Numbered from the stretch's first letter, positions 42,932 through 54,304 are shown. The stretch: 64,000 nucleotides of DNA from Gemmatimonadota bacterium (GCA_028287305.1 JAQBPX010000032.1:124001-188000), one strand, 5' to 3'. The notes: a model not told the origin generated them from the sequence alone. A program made the numbers and translations.

Positions 42932-44460
42932 TGCCTGAACAACCGTCGCCCGGTCATGACCATCGCCATTCCCTTCTCGTTGGCAGCCGCGATCACCTCG
43001 GCGTCCTTCACCGACCCGCCGGGCTGCACGATGGCGGTCACGCCTGCCTCGGCGGCCTGGTCCACTCCGTCGCGGAAGGGGAAGAACGCGTCCGAGCCGA
43101 GCACCGAGCCCGCGGTGGCGTGACCGGCCTGCTGCGCCTTGTGGACCGCGAGGAAGCTCGCGTCCACGCGGGACATCTGGCCGGCGCCGATGCCGATCGT
43201 CATGCCGTCGCGCGCGAGCACGATGGCGTTCGACTTGACACTCGCGACCGCGCGCCACGCGAAGAGCAGGTCCTTGCGCTCGGCGTCGGTGGGCGCGCGC
43301 TCGGAGACCACCTTCCAGCCGTCGTCGGCGATCTCGCCCGACGGGCGCTCCTGCACCAGCATGCCGCCGCGCACGCGCTTGAAGTCGAAGCTCGCCTCGG
43401 GCCAGCGCGCCGAGCCCTCGAGCACGCGGAGGTTCTTCTTGCGCCCCAGGATCTCGACGGCCTCGTCGGCGAACTTCGGCGCCACGATGCACTCCACGAA
43501 GAGGCCGGACACGGCGTCGGCGGTGGGGCCGTCCACTTCGCCCGAGAACGCGATCACGGAACCGAATGCCGAGACGGGATCGCACGACAGCGCCTTGCGG
43601 TAGGCGTCGAGCAGGCTGGTGCCGGTGGCCACCCCGCAGGGCGTGGTGTGCTTGATGATCGCGCACGCCATCTCGCCGCTGAACGGCTCGATGGCGAGAA
43701 GTGCGCCCTCGAGGTCGAGAAGGTTGTTGAACGACAGCTCCTTGCCGCCCTTCTGCTGCAGCCCCGCCAGTCCGTTGCCTGACTGCTCGACGTAGAACGC
43801 CGCCGCTTGCCCCGGGTTCTCCCCGTAGCGCAGCGACTGCTGGCGCGAGAGCGGCAGCACCAGCTCCTGCGGAAAGCGCTCACCGCGCTGCCGCGCGAAC
43901 CACTCCGCAATCGCGCCGTCGTACGCGGCGGTGTGCGCGTACACCTTGCCGGCGAGGAGGCGCTTGAGGTCCTGGTCATCGTCCTTCGCGTGCAGCGCCG
44001 CGAGCACCCGCGAGTAGTCGACCGGGTCCACGATGGTCCAGACGCTCGTGAAGTTCTTCGCGGCGGAGCGGAGCATGGAGGGGCCACCGATGTCGATCTG
44101 CTCGATCACCTCGTCGGGCGGCAGTCCGCGACGGGCCGCAGCCTCGCGGAACGGATAGAGGTTCACCGCCACCAGGTCGATCGGCTCGATGCCATGCTCG
44201 GCGATCGCCTGCATGTGCTCCGGCAGCTCGCGCCGCGCGAGCAGCCCGCCATGCACCACGGGATGCAGCGTCTTCACGCGCCCGTCGAGCATCTCCGGAA
44301 AGCCGGTGACGTCGCTGACGTCGCGCACGGTGAGCCCCGATTCCCGAATGGTGCGCGCGGTGCCGCCGGTCGAGAGCAACTCCCAGCCGAGCTCCGTGAG
44401 GCCGCGGGCGAGGTCGAGGAGGCCGGTCTTGTCGGAGACGGAGAGCAGGGCGCGCGGCAT
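42928..44460 (-). CDS. purH: Bifunctional AICAR formyltransferase/IMP cyclohydrolase
   Basis: PurH catalyses the last two steps to IMP. The 510 residues comprise the IMP cyclohydrolase domain (about 1-195, [43 protein letters not shown]) and the AICAR transformylase domain with [24 protein letters not shown], and [24 protein letters not shown]. The ATG at 44460 is preceded closely by the purN stop. The gene is last in the minus-strand operon, and its stop codon lies inside the right arm of the four-helix-bundle element. Confidence 0.97.
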   Translation of the reverse strand: MPRALLSVSDKTGLLDLARGLTELGWELLSTGGTARTIRESGLTVRDVSDVTGFPEMLDGRVKTLHPVVHGGLLARRELPEHMQAIAEHGIEPIDLVAVNLYPFREAAARRGLPPDEVIEQIDIGGPSMLRSAAKNFTSVWTIVDPVDYSRVLAALHAKDDDQDLKRLLAGKVYAHTAAYDGAIAEWFARQRGERFPQELVLPLSRQQSLRYGENPGQAAAFYVEQSGNGLAGLQQKGGKELSFNNLLDLEGALLAIEPFSGEMACAIIKHTTPCGVATGTSLLDAYRKALSCDPVSAFGSVIAFSGEVDGPTADAVSGLFVECIVAPKFADEAVEILGRKKNLRVLEGSARWPEASFDFKRVRGGMLVQERPSGEIADDGWKVVSERAPTDAERKDLLFAWRAVASVKSNAIVLARDGMTIGIGAGQMSRVDASFLAVHKAQQAGHATAGSVLGSDAFFPFRDGVDQAAEAGVTAIVQPGGSVKDAEVIAAANEKGMAMVMTGRRLFRH

Positions 44461-44461
44461 T

Positions 44462-45088
44462 TCAGCGTGGTTCGGTGAAGGAGAAGGGAGGGGCGCCGTC
44501 GAGCACGATCTCACCCCGGCCGGCCAGCGCGTGAATCACGCGCGGATACAACCAATGCTCCACCTGGAGCACGCGCGCGGCAAGCGTCGCGGCGTCGTCG
44601 TGCGGGAAAACCGGCACGGGCCACTGCGCGAGGATGGAGCCGCGGTCGTACTCCTCCGTCACGAGGTGGACGGTGGCGCCCGTCACGCGCACGCCCGCGT
44701 CGAGCACGGCCTGGTGCACGTGGAGGCCGTACATCCCCTCGCCGCCGAACGCGGGGAGCAGCGCCGGATGGATGTTGACGAGCCGACCATCATAGTGATG
44801 CACCACTGCCGGCGGGACGAGCCGCAGGTATCCCGCGAGGACCACGAGGTCCACGCTGGCGTCGTGCAGGGTGCGGAACAGCTCGGCCGCGCCGTCCGCT
44901 CCCTTCGCGATGGAGCACGCCGGAATGTCGTGGGCGCGTGCCCGCTCGAGCGCGCCGGCCGTCGGCCGATCGGAGATCACTGCCACCACCTCGCCGGGCG
45001 AGTCGTCACCGAGCGAATCCAGGTAATCGAGGAGCGCTTGCAGGTTGCTGCCACCGCCGGATGCGAGCACCGCGATGCGCGAGATCAT
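44462..45088 (-). CDS. purN: Phosphoribosylglycinamide formyltransferase
   Basis: GAR transformylase uses 10-formyltetrahydrofolate to formylate GAR in purine synthesis. The 208 residues include RIAVLASGGGSNLQALLDY, VVLAGYLRLVPPAVV, the catalytic Asn-His in RLVNIHPALLPAFGG, HVHQAVLDAGVRVTGATVHLV and the aspartate in EEYDRGSILAQ. The start overlaps the gmhB stop by four bases and the stop nearly touches the purH start, so purine genes are coupled to the selA-gmhB part of the operon. Confidence 0.96.
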   Translation of the reverse strand: MISRIAVLASGGGSNLQALLDYLDSLGDDSPGEVVAVISDRPTAGALERARAHDIPACSIAKGADGAAELFRTLHDASVDLVVLAGYLRLVPPAVVHHYDGRLVNIHPALLPAFGGEGMYGLHVHQAVLDAGVRVTGATVHLVTEEYDRGSILAQWPVPVFPHDDAATLAARVLQVEHWLYPRVIHALAGRGEIVLDGAPPFSFTEPR

Positions 45089-45656
45089 TCGGCTGGCGCG
45101 CCCTGCGCGAGCATCGCGGTGAGCGCCACCCGAACGGCCTCGCCCAGGTTGGGCATCAGCTGTTGGGACGCCTGCGCCGCATCAACTTCGGCGGCCGGCG
45201 TGTTGTCGCTCGGCACGAGCAGGCCGCGTCCGCCCAGCGCGATCAGCGCCTGAAGGTCGCGGCCGCGGTCGCCCAGCGACCAGCTCCTCGCCGGATCGAG
45301 CGCGTGCTCCTCGGCGGCGCGGCGGAAGAGCAGGGTGCCCGGCTTGCGACACTCGCACTGATCCGCGGGAGCGTGCGGGCAGTGATACGCTGCATCGAGG
45401 TGGGCGCCCTCGGCCGCAAGGAGCTGGGAGAGCCTGGCGTGCACACGCTCATAGTCCTGCTCGGTGAAATACCCGCGCCCGATTCCGCTCTGGTTCGTGA
45501 CGAGGATCGCCGGCACGCGCGCCTCGTTCACCGCTCGCAGCGCGGCGGCAGCGCCGGGAATCAGTACTACCTGCTCGGCGCGACCTACATAGTGCGCGTC
45601 GCGCATGAGCGTGCCGTCGCGGTCGAGAAAGATCGCGGCGCGCCTGTCCGTGGAGG

Positions 45657-45660
<4 letters not shown>
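45085..45660 (-). CDS. gmhB: HAD-family D-glycero-D-manno-heptose 1,7-bisphosphate phosphatase (GmhB-like)
   Basis: The protein has 191 residues with HAD motif I FLDRDGTLMRD, motif II VTNQSGIGRGYF and the late GDRGRDLQALIALG. A zinc loop CPHAPADQCECRKPG is diagnostic for GmhB and HisB-N. GmhB removes the 1-phosphate in ADP-heptose synthesis for lipopolysaccharide. A histidinol-phosphatase role is the main alternative, since the two share all visible motifs; no other his or heptose gene is in the window. It overlaps selA and purN by four bases each. Confidence 0.85.
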
Positions 45661-47017
<1,357 letters not shown>

Positions 47018-47021
<4 letters not shown>

Positions 47022-48274
47022 GGGGGCGGGATCTTCGGCTTGCTCGCGCTATCCGGCGGCGGGCCCTTCCTGCTCGTGTCGGCGGCCGCCGGCTTCACTA
47101 CCGGTGGCTTGGGCACCGTGAACACGCGCTCGCTGCTCTTCGTGCGGCCCACCAGGTTGCGGGTCTCCGTGGCGGTCACTCGATAGGCCTTGCTCACCTC
47201 GAGCTTCTCTCCCGGCGCGAGCCGGAACACGAGCTCCGTCGGCGGGGCGGGGAGGCTGGGCTTCGGTGGGGGCAGTTTGGTGCTCGGCGCGAGCCGCACG
47301 CTGTCCACTGGAGCGGGGGGCTTTGCCGCCGCTGGCGGCGCGGCTGCCGCTGCCTTCTTCACGGAGTCGGCGTGCTGCGTCGAGTCCGCGACCTGCTTCG
47401 CTCGGGTGTCCTGCGCGCTTGTTCGCACGGACGCGAGCGCCATGGGCGTGGAGTCGGCGTGGAACAGGTGGAAGTGCACCGTGTCGAAGGGCTGCGCGGG
47501 ATCGATGGGGCGGTCGAAGCTCGCCCTGAACGTCATCGAGTCCTGCACGACCACCGTGAGGATGCGCGGTCCCGCGGAATCGCGGCGCGCCGCCAGCAGC
47601 TCCAGGAAAGGGCGTCGCTCGGTGAGCACCACGTGCGTGGAATCCCACAGCTCGGTGGGGTCGAGCGCGCGATTCTTGTTCGCGTCGAGGATTGCGCGAA
47701 CCGTGTAGGTGCCGGCGGGAAGGGGCCCGATGTTGAACTGTCCCCCAGTGTCGGCCACCGCCACGTACACGATGCTGTCCGGTCGCGAGATCGCTTCCAC
47801 CCAGGCGAGGCCCGCGACGTTCTGCGACGACCAGTCGAACACGCGTCCCAGGATTGCGCCGCTCGCGAGCTCAGGACCCGTGCTGAATGTCACCTGCGCG
47901 GAACCCTTCTGCACGTTGCCGCGCAGGTCGGTGATGCCGGGCAGCAGCGTGACGGTGTACGTGGTGTTCTTCCGGAAGCCCTTGCGCGGGCGGACGGTGA
48001 TGCGGTCGCGCTTCCACGACACGTGCGGCGCGCCATCGCGCGGGGAGATCGTGATGAGCTGCTCGAGCTCACCGCCGGTGGGGCGATCGCTCACCACCTC
48101 GTCGAAGAGGAAGGTCACGTCCTTCGACTTGAAGTTGAGCGCGCTCGAATCAGGCGTCACGCGAACGAGGCGCGGCGGATCCTTGCGCTCGGGGCCACCG
48201 GGCGGCGGCGCGAGCGATGCGCACGCGGCCACCGCGACGAACAGCGCCAGCCGCGCCGAGGGCTTCAACCGCAC
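47018..48274 (-). CDS. Lipoprotein with N-terminal Ig-like (SbsA-type) domain
   Basis: The protein has 418 residues from a GTG overlapping the valS stop. The signal RLALFVAVAACAS ends in a lipobox cysteine. The first domain (about 30-140) carries LVRVTPDSSALNFKSKDVTFLFDEVV and TVTLLPGITDLRGN...VTFSTG, the SbsA Ig-like pattern. A second domain (about 145-225) resembles a carboxypeptidase-regulatory fold (GGQFNIGPLPAGTYTVRAILDANKN). The C-terminal third is Ala/Pro/Lys-rich with a possible further strand domain. Such lipoproteins are common in Bacteroidota and related lineages; function is unknown. Confidence 0.82.
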
Positions 48275-51063
48275 AGTGAGCGCACCTTGTCGGCCAGCTG
48301 CTGCCGGCGGGTGGTCCACTCGGCCAGCTTGTTTCGCTCGCCCTCGATCACGCTCGCCGGCGCGCGGCTCACGAAGCCCTCGTTGGCGAGTCGGCCCTCG
48401 AGCGCCGCCAGCTGCTTCTCGAGACCGGCGAGCTCCGTCTTCAGTCGCGCGCACTCCTTCGCGACGTCAACGAGCCCTGCGAGTGGGACCACGATCTCGC
48501 TGCCGCCCTCGATGATCGAGTGCGCCGACGCGTCGCCTCCCGGCGCCGCGCCCGAGATCGTGAGCGTGGTGCGCGTGAGTCGCTCGATGGTCTCGCGCTC
48601 CTCGCCCAGGATCGCGTGCGCATCGAGCACGCGTCCCTGCACGGCACCGCGGCGCGGCACGATCGTTCCCTCGATCACCTTGCCCGGCGCCACGTTGTAC
48701 TCCGAGCGAATCTTGCGCAGCGCGTTCACCGCCGAGATCACCAGGTCGAACTCATGGCCCTCGCTGGCGGGCGCGGTCGGCCACGTCGCGCTCGCGAGGT
48801 AGGTGCCGCCCACGTGGCCGGGCAGCAGCTGCCAGAGCTTCTCGGTGACGAAGGGAATGGCCGGGTGCAGCAGGCGGAGCGCCCCGTCGAAGGCGTGCAC
48901 GAGCACCGCGCGCGCGACGTCTCCGTCATCACCGCCGGCGAGCAGTCGTGCCTTGGCCGACTCCAGGTACCAGTCCGCCAGCTCGTTCCAGACGAAGCGC
49001 CGCGCCCCCTCGGCGTACTCATTGAGGCGCATGCCCGCGTAACGCTCTTCCTTCTTCCAGTACCTGTGATCTGCGCCCGCGCCGGACTCCGACGGAAACA
49101 TGGGGCCGAGTGCCGTGTCGCACTCCGCGATCGCCGTCGCGAGGCGCGAGAGGATCCAGCGATCGGACCGCTGCAGTCGCGCATCCGGAATGTCCGCCAG
49201 CTTCGCGACCGGCGCATCGCCCACGCGCTGCAGCAGGAAGCGGCCGATGTTCCAGAGCTTCGTGACGAAGTTGCGCCCCGGGGCGAACGACTTCTCGAGG
49301 TCCTTGTGATCCAGGATCACGTCGGCGCCGAGACCCATCCCCGCCACGAGCGTCCAGCGCAGCGCGTCGGCGCCATAGAGCGCGATCACGTCGAGCGGGT
49401 CCACGCCGTTGCCGAGCGACTTGGACATCTTCACGTGATTGGCGTCGCGCACCGTGCCGTGCAGGTACACCGTGTGGAAGGGCGCGCGTCCCTCGAACTC
49501 GTAGCCCGCCATGATCATGCGCGCCACCCAGAAGAAGAGGATCTCCGGGGCAGTCACGAGCACGTCGGTGGGATAGAACGCCTTGAGGTCCGGTGTCTGG
49601 TCGGGCCAGCCGAGCGTGGACAGGGGCCACAGCCACGAGGAAAACCAGGTGTCGAGGACGTCCTCGTCCTGGCGTACGGGCCCACCGCAGAACGGGCATT
49701 GCGTGAGCGGCTCGCGACTCGCGTGCACCTGCTGCGGCGGGTCGCAGTCGTCACAGTACCAGATGGGGATGCGATGGCCCCACCAGAGCTGCCGCGAGAT
49801 GTTCCAGTCGCGAATGCCCTCGAGCCAGTTGACGTACACCGCCTCCCACCGCTCGGGCAGCACGCGAATGGCGCCCGTCTTCACGGCCTCGAGCGCCGGC
49901 GCGGCCAGTGGCGCCATCTTCACGAACCACTGGTCGGAGAGCCGCGGCTCCACCACGGTGTCGCAGCGATAGCAGTGACGCACGGAGTGCTCGTGCGGCT
50001 CGACCTTCACCAGGCGGCCGAGCCGCTCGAGCTCCGCCGTGATCCACTCGCGCGCGGCGAAGCGATCCATGCCCTTGAGCGCGTCGGGGACCCGCCCCGC
50101 CGCGTCGGCGCCCTCGTTCATCCGCCCTTCGGCGTCGATCACAATGGGAGCCGCGAGCTTGTGGCGCTTGCCCACCTCGAAGTCGTTCGCGTCGTGCGCG
50201 GGCGTGATCTTCACCACGCCGGTGCCGAACGCGGGGTCGGCGTAGGCGTCAGCGATCACGGGGATGTCGCGGTCCACGATCGGCAGGCGCACCGACTTGC
50301 CGATCAGCGAGCGATAGCGATCGTCGTCGGGGTTCACGGCCACGGCCACGTCGCCGAGCATCGTCTCGGGGCGCGTGGTCGCGATGGTGATCGTGCGAGC
50401 CGGGTCGTCGCTCACCACGTACGAGATGTGGTACAGCTTGCCCGTCTCGTCGTGGAACTCCGCCTCCTCGTCGCTGAGCGAGGTGAGGCAGCGGGGGCAC
50501 CAGTGAATCACGCGATGCCCGCGATAGATCAGCCCCTTCTCGAACAGCCGCACGAACGCCTCGCGCACCGCGCGCGAGAGCTCGGGAGAGAGCGTGTACG
50601 CCGTGCGCGTCCAGTCGGCGCTAGCGCCGAGCGCGCGCAGCTGGCGCAGGATGGTGCCTCCCGTCTCGGCGACGAACGCCTCGGTCTTCCTGACGAACGC
50701 CTCGCGTCCCACGTCGAAGCGCGTCTTCCCCTCGGCAGCGAGCTGCTTCTCGACGACGTTCTGCGTCGCGATGCCCGCGTGGTCCGTGCCCGGCACCCAG
50801 AGCGCCTCGGTGCCGCGCATGCGTGCCCAGCGCACCAGCACGTCCTGCACCGTGTTGTTCAGCGCATGACCGACGTGCAGCACCGCGGTGACGTTCGGCG
50901 GCGGGATGACGATCGTGAATGGTGGCCGGTCCCCGCCCGCGCGCGTGGTGCGCTCATCGTGCGCGACGAACGATCCCGCGTCGAGCCACTGCTCGTAAAT
51001 CGAGGGCTCGGTGGCGGCGGGATCGTAGCGGTCGGGGAGGGGCGGGAGCGGGGCGTCGGACAT
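48265..51063 (-). CDS. valS: Valyl-tRNA synthetase
   Basis: This is a complete class Ia synthetase of 932 residues. HIGH is represented by HVGH (63-66) in PPPNVTAVLHVGHALNN, and KMSKS appears exactly in HVKMSKSLGNGVDP. Editing-domain and zinc-ribbon cysteines are seen in IHWCPRCLTSL and in YCDDCDP with TQCPFCGG. The C-terminal anticodon-binding region and the coiled-coil arm (LVDVAKECARLKTELAGLEKQLAALEGRL) are present. It is the first gene of the overlapping operon valS to purH; a terminator with inverted repeats separates it from the upstream BON gene. Confidence 0.97.
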   Translation of the reverse strand: MSDAPLPPLPDRYDPAATEPSIYEQWLDAGSFVAHDERTTRAGGDRPPFTIVIPPPNVTAVLHVGHALNNTVQDVLVRWARMRGTEALWVPGTDHAGIATQNVVEKQLAAEGKTRFDVGREAFVRKTEAFVAETGGTILRQLRALGASADWTRTAYTLSPELSRAVREAFVRLFEKGLIYRGHRVIHWCPRCLTSLSDEEAEFHDETGKLYHISYVVSDDPARTITIATTRPETMLGDVAVAVNPDDDRYRSLIGKSVRLPIVDRDIPVIADAYADPAFGTGVVKITPAHDANDFEVGKRHKLAAPIVIDAEGRMNEGADAAGRVPDALKGMDRFAAREWITAELERLGRLVKVEPHEHSVRHCYRCDTVVEPRLSDQWFVKMAPLAAPALEAVKTGAIRVLPERWEAVYVNWLEGIRDWNISRQLWWGHRIPIWYCDDCDPPQQVHASREPLTQCPFCGGPVRQDEDVLDTWFSSWLWPLSTLGWPDQTPDLKAFYPTDVLVTAPEILFFWVARMIMAGYEFEGRAPFHTVYLHGTVRDANHVKMSKSLGNGVDPLDVIALYGADALRWTLVAGMGLGADVILDHKDLEKSFAPGRNFVTKLWNIGRFLLQRVGDAPVAKLADIPDARLQRSDRWILSRLATAIAECDTALGPMFPSESGAGADHRYWKKEERYAGMRLNEYAEGARRFVWNELADWYLESAKARLLAGGDDGDVARAVLVHAFDGALRLLHPAIPFVTEKLWQLLPGHVGGTYLASATWPTAPASEGHEFDLVISAVNALRKIRSEYNVAPGKVIEGTIVPRRGAVQGRVLDAHAILGEERETIERLTRTTLTISGAAPGGDASAHSIIEGGSEIVVPLAGLVDVAKECARLKTELAGLEKQLAALEGRLANEGFVSRAPASVIEGERNKLAEWTTRRQQLADKVRSLCG

Positions 51064-51086
51064 TCGGGAAAGATAAAGCGATCGTC

Positions 51087-51204
51087 AGGAGCTGGGGGGC
51101 TGAGGGGCTGGGGAGAGCAAGGACAAGGAAAAGGCGACGGCTCTCGCCGTCGCCCTACCTCATCGTGTCGTCCTCAGCCCCTCACACCTCAGCCCCTCAC
51201 ACCC
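51087..51204. repeat. Inverted GGGGCTGA-word arrays around a terminator
   Basis: The left arm (51087-51116) reads AGGAGCTGGGG, GGCTGAGG, GGCTGGGG. The right arm (51171-51204) contains two exact tandem copies of TCAGCCCCTCACACC (51174-51188 and 51189-51203), the reverse complement of the same words. The enclosed hairpin at 51133-51154 is a terminator. The right arm includes the stop codon of the BON gene. Confidence 0.75.
51133..51154. terminator. Terminator downstream of the BON-domain gene
   Basis: This is a perfect 9-bp stem, GGCGACGGC and its reverse complement, around TCTC. On the minus strand it is followed by TTTTCCTTGTCC, a T-rich tail, so it most likely ends BON-gene transcription before valS. 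Confidence 0.8.
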
Positions 51205-52021
51205 CGCTCTGCGGCGCTGACAGTGGGTCCTTCACATGGTCCGCCTTCGGCACTCCCGTCGGCGCCACCGGCGAGCCACCGGTGCGGTCGCCCTTCGGCA
51301 CTGCCTTGCTTCGCGCGCGGCGCTCGGCCTTGATGTCGTCGATGTCGTCCACCGCGTTGCGCTCGGCGTCAGCCTGCTCCGTCCACTTCTCGCTCAGCCC
51401 CACGTGCGGGTCGGCGCTGCGATCCAGGTCGTTGCTGCTGCCCTGGCGCGTGCGGCCGATGCCCACCTGCTGTCCCTCCCAGTGCGCCTCGGCGTATGAC
51501 GGGTCGCCCGCGGCGCGCGCCGACGCGGCGTCAGCGAAGCGCTCCTCCTCCTCGCCGATCGCCATGCGATTGAGCACCGTGCGAACGCCCGGCACCCCGC
51601 GCGCAATCACGACTGCGTGCTCCGACTCCTCCTCGGAGTCGACCCAGCCGGCCAGCTCGATCGTCCCTGCGCCGATGGAACCGATGTCCACGGCCCGCTC
51701 GGAGAGGATCGGATCGTTGGTGAATGCCTCGAGCACCCGCTCCTCGAGCGCCGAGTCCACGCTGTCGGCGACCACCATGTCGCCCCCGTCGAACTCGTCC
51801 TCTTCCTCGACCTCATCCCAGGTCTCGGCGGCGTCGTAGGGCGGCGTGATCGGCGTGTCACCATTGCGGCCCCGGCGGAGGCGCTCCTTGAGGCCATCCA
51901 GCCCGCCCACCTTCTGCGAGACGATCATGCCGATGGCAAAACCAGCCAGGGCGCCTACCAGCACGGTGCCGACCGTGGCCAGCGTCGACGATTCTTCTTC
52001 GCGATAACGGAACGGCGACAT
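51197..52021 (-). CDS. Membrane-anchored BON-domain protein
   Basis: The protein has 274 residues. One membrane helix lies near the N-terminus (about 13-36, LATVGTVLVGALAGFAIGMIVS), then an acidic linker. A BON domain (about 88-155) contains ALEERVLEAFTNDPILSERAVDIGSIGAGTIELAGWVDS and VVIARGVPGVRTVLNRMAI, the usual layout of this lipid- or envelope-binding domain. The last 110 residues are charged, low in complexity and probably disordered. The last residues (PQSGV) are encoded in the right arm of the word-repeat element. Confidence 0.82.
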   Translation of the reverse strand: MSPFRYREEESSTLATVGTVLVGALAGFAIGMIVSQKVGGLDGLKERLRRGRNGDTPITPPYDAAETWDEVEEEDEFDGGDMVVADSVDSALEERVLEAFTNDPILSERAVDIGSIGAGTIELAGWVDSEEESEHAVVIARGVPGVRTVLNRMAIGEEEERFADAASARAAGDPSYAEAHWEGQQVGIGRTRQGSSNDLDRSADPHVGLSEKWTEQADAERNAVDDIDDIKAERRARSKAVPKGDRTGGSPVAPTGVPKADHVKDPLSAPQSGV

Positions 52022-52110
52022 GGTTCGCCCTGTGGCGGAGGTTGTTGCGAAAGGATAGCTTACGACCGTAATCCCTGCGAGCGGCGTGCAAGAAAAAGGC
52101 CACCCAACTC

Positions 52111-52269
52111 ATGCGCATTTCCAAGCTGTACAAGGCCGAGCTGCCCTCGATGGAGCTCGAGCGAGTGCCCCTCACCCGCTACCTGCTGTGGGGCGTGGTG
52201 GGCGTCATCGCCATCGTGGGCCTCGTGCTCTACTTCATGTACGCGCGGCGCCTCTCGCCGCTGGTCTGA
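52111..52269 (+). CDS. 52-residue single-span membrane protein upstream of thrS
   Basis: The ATG at 52111 opens a short frame. It begins with a basic/acidic cytosolic segment (MRISKLYKAELPSMELERVP) and continues into one strong membrane helix (about 24-44, YLLWGVVGVIAIVGLVLYFMY), ending RRLSPLV. Codon use is GC3-rich like real genes. The frame ends 16 bases before thrS on the same strand, so co-transcription is likely. I know no named family for it. Confidence 0.65.
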   Translation: MRISKLYKAELPSMELERVPLTRYLLWGVVGVIAIVGLVLYFMYARRLSPLV

Positions 52270-52285
52270 CGTCCCGATCCCCAAC

Positions 52286-54271
52286 ATGACCGCCGCGGCA
52301 ACCGCCCAGCTCACGCTCACCCTTCCTGACGGCGCCGAACGGCTCGTCGATGCGGGAACGCTGCCCTCCGAAGTCGTCCGCTCCATCGGCGAGCGCCTGC
52401 TGCGCGCGGCGGTGGCCGTGGAGGTCAACGGCAAGGTGCAGGACCTCATGACGCCCATCCGCGAGGGGGGCGCGTTCCGCGTGCTCACCGAGAAGGATGC
52501 GCACGCGCTCGACGTCCTGCGCCATTCCGCCGCGCACGTGCTCGCGACAGCGGTGCGACGCCTGCGTCCCGACGCGAAGATCGGCTTCGGCCCCTCCATC
52601 GACGAGGGCTTCTACTACGACTTCGAGGTCGAGCAGCCCTTCACGCCCGAGGACCTCGAGACGTTCGAGGCCGAGATGAAGAAGGTCGCGCAGGAGAAGT
52701 TTCCCTTCGTGCGCGCCGAGGTGAATCGCGGCGAGGCGCAGCAGCGCTTCGTGGATGACCCGCTCAAGCTCGAGCGCCTCTCCGAGCTCGGCGAGGATGA
52801 GGTGATCTCGACCTACACCGACGGGCCGTTCATCGACCTCTGTCGCGGCCCGCACGTGCAGGACACCAGCTGGCTCAAGCACTTCAAGCTGCTGCACACC
52901 GCGGGCGCGTACTGGCGCGGCGACTCGAAGCGGCAGATGCTGCAGCGCATTTACGGCACCGCCTTCTTCAAGAAGGACGAACTGGAGGCGCACCTCCACC
53001 AGATCGAGGAAGCGAAGCGACGCGACCATCGCGTGCTCGGCAAGGCGCTCGACCTGTTCCACTTCTTCCCGCACTCACCCGGGGCGCCCTTCTGGACGCC
53101 GCGCGGCACCACGCTCTACAACACGCTCGTGGCGTTCGTGCAGGAGCGGCAGCGCGAGGACTTCCTCGAGATCAAGACGCCGCTGCTCTACACCAAGCGG
53201 CTCTGGGAGCAGTCGGGGCACTGGGGGAAGTACCGCGAGAACATGTTCCTGGTGCTCGACAACGAGACCAACGAGCACGACATGTCGCTCAAGCCGATGA
53301 ACTGCCCGTCACACCACCTGTACTACGGCGTGACGAAGCATTCCTACCGCGAGCTGCCCAAGCGCTTCGTCACCTTCGACGTGCTGCACCGCAACGAGCT
53401 CTCGGGCGCGCTGAGCGGCCTGACGCGCGTCCGCCAGTTCGCGCAGGACGACTGCCACGTGTACCTGCGCGAGGACCAGATCGCCGACGAGGTGAAGTTC
53501 CTGATGGACTTCATCCTCGGCTACTACGAGACCTTCGGCCTCACGGCGCGGCTCAAGTTCGCGACGCGTCCCGAGACGCGCATCGGCGACGATGCGATGT
53601 GGGACAAGGCCGAGGACGCGCTGCGCGCGGCACTGGAAGCGACCGGTGTGGAGTACGAGCTGAAGGAAGGCGACGGCGCGTTCTACGGGCCGAAGATCGA
53701 CTTCGACGTCACCGACTCGATCGGTCGGGCGTGGCAGCTGGGCACCATCCAGCTCGACTATGCGGCGCCCGAGCGCTTCGAGCTCTCGTACACGGGCGAG
53801 GACAATGCAGCGCACCGGCCGGTGGTCATTCACCGCGCGGTGAGCGGCTCGATGGAACGCTTCATCGCGATCCTCATCGAGCACTTCGCGGGGGCCTTTC
53901 CCACGTGGCTGGCACCGGAGCAGGTGCGCGTCCTTCCCATCTCGGACGAGCTTAACGAAACGGGCGTTCGCGTCGTCCAACAGCTGAAGGCTGCCGGGCT
54001 GCGTGCGTCGCTCGATGACCGCTCCGAGACGCTCAACTATCGCATTCGCGATGGCGAGCTCATGAAGGTTCCCTACATGGCCGTGATCGGCAAGCGTGAA
54101 GCCGAGTCCGGCATGGTCGCCGTCCGCGTGCGAGGTAGGGGAAAGAAGCAGGAAATTGTTCCTGTAGCAGACTTCATCGCGCGCCTGGTTGGCGAGCGCG
54201 ACAGCCGCTCGCTGTCGCCGAGCTCGGAAGACGTGCCGGACGCAGCGGAAGGGAAGCAGGCGCAGGCATAA
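52286..54271 (+). CDS. thrS: Threonyl-tRNA synthetase
   Basis: This class II synthetase of 661 residues has the N-terminal TGS domain (about 5-70), the editing domain with RHSAAHVLATAVRRL and the zinc/editing residues in DLCRGPHV, and the catalytic core with MNCPSHHLYYG, FVTFDVLHRNELSGALSGLTRVRQF, GAFYGPKIDF and HRAVSGSMERFIAILIEH. The anticodon-binding domain follows (VRVLPISDELNE). Compared with E. coli it has a tail of about 20 residues at the C-terminus. The ATG at 52286 follows the 52-residue membrane gene. infC and other ribosomal genes often found downstream of thrS are absent; a terminator follows. Confidence 0.97.
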   Translation: MTAAATAQLTLTLPDGAERLVDAGTLPSEVVRSIGERLLRAAVAVEVNGKVQDLMTPIREGGAFRVLTEKDAHALDVLRHSAAHVLATAVRRLRPDAKIGFGPSIDEGFYYDFEVEQPFTPEDLETFEAEMKKVAQEKFPFVRAEVNRGEAQQRFVDDPLKLERLSELGEDEVISTYTDGPFIDLCRGPHVQDTSWLKHFKLLHTAGAYWRGDSKRQMLQRIYGTAFFKKDELEAHLHQIEEAKRRDHRVLGKALDLFHFFPHSPGAPFWTPRGTTLYNTLVAFVQERQREDFLEIKTPLLYTKRLWEQSGHWGKYRENMFLVLDNETNEHDMSLKPMNCPSHHLYYGVTKHSYRELPKRFVTFDVLHRNELSGALSGLTRVRQFAQDDCHVYLREDQIADEVKFLMDFILGYYETFGLTARLKFATRPETRIGDDAMWDKAEDALRAALEATGVEYELKEGDGAFYGPKIDFDVTDSIGRAWQLGTIQLDYAAPERFELSYTGEDNAAHRPVVIHRAVSGSMERFIAILIEHFAGAFPTWLAPEQVRVLPISDELNETGVRVVQQLKAAGLRASLDDRSETLNYRIRDGELMKVPYMAVIGKREAESGMVAVRVRGRGKKQEIVPVADFIARLVGERDSRSLSPSSEDVPDAAEGKQAQA

Positions 54272-54283
54272 ACGAACGTTTCG

Positions 54284-54304
54284 AGACGACCCGGCTGGTC
54301 GTCT
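54284..54304 (+). terminator. Terminator after thrS
   Basis: This is a perfect 8-bp stem AGACGACC/GGTCGTCT with a five-base loop, 13 bases after the thrS stop, followed by TGCATATG. It has no long T tract and is modest in strength. Confidence 0.6.

Noticed and set aside
48520-51333. A 937-codon open frame on the plus strand
   Set aside because: It is antisense to valS, which has all synthetase motifs; the antisense product is Arg/His/Glu-rich with no domain.
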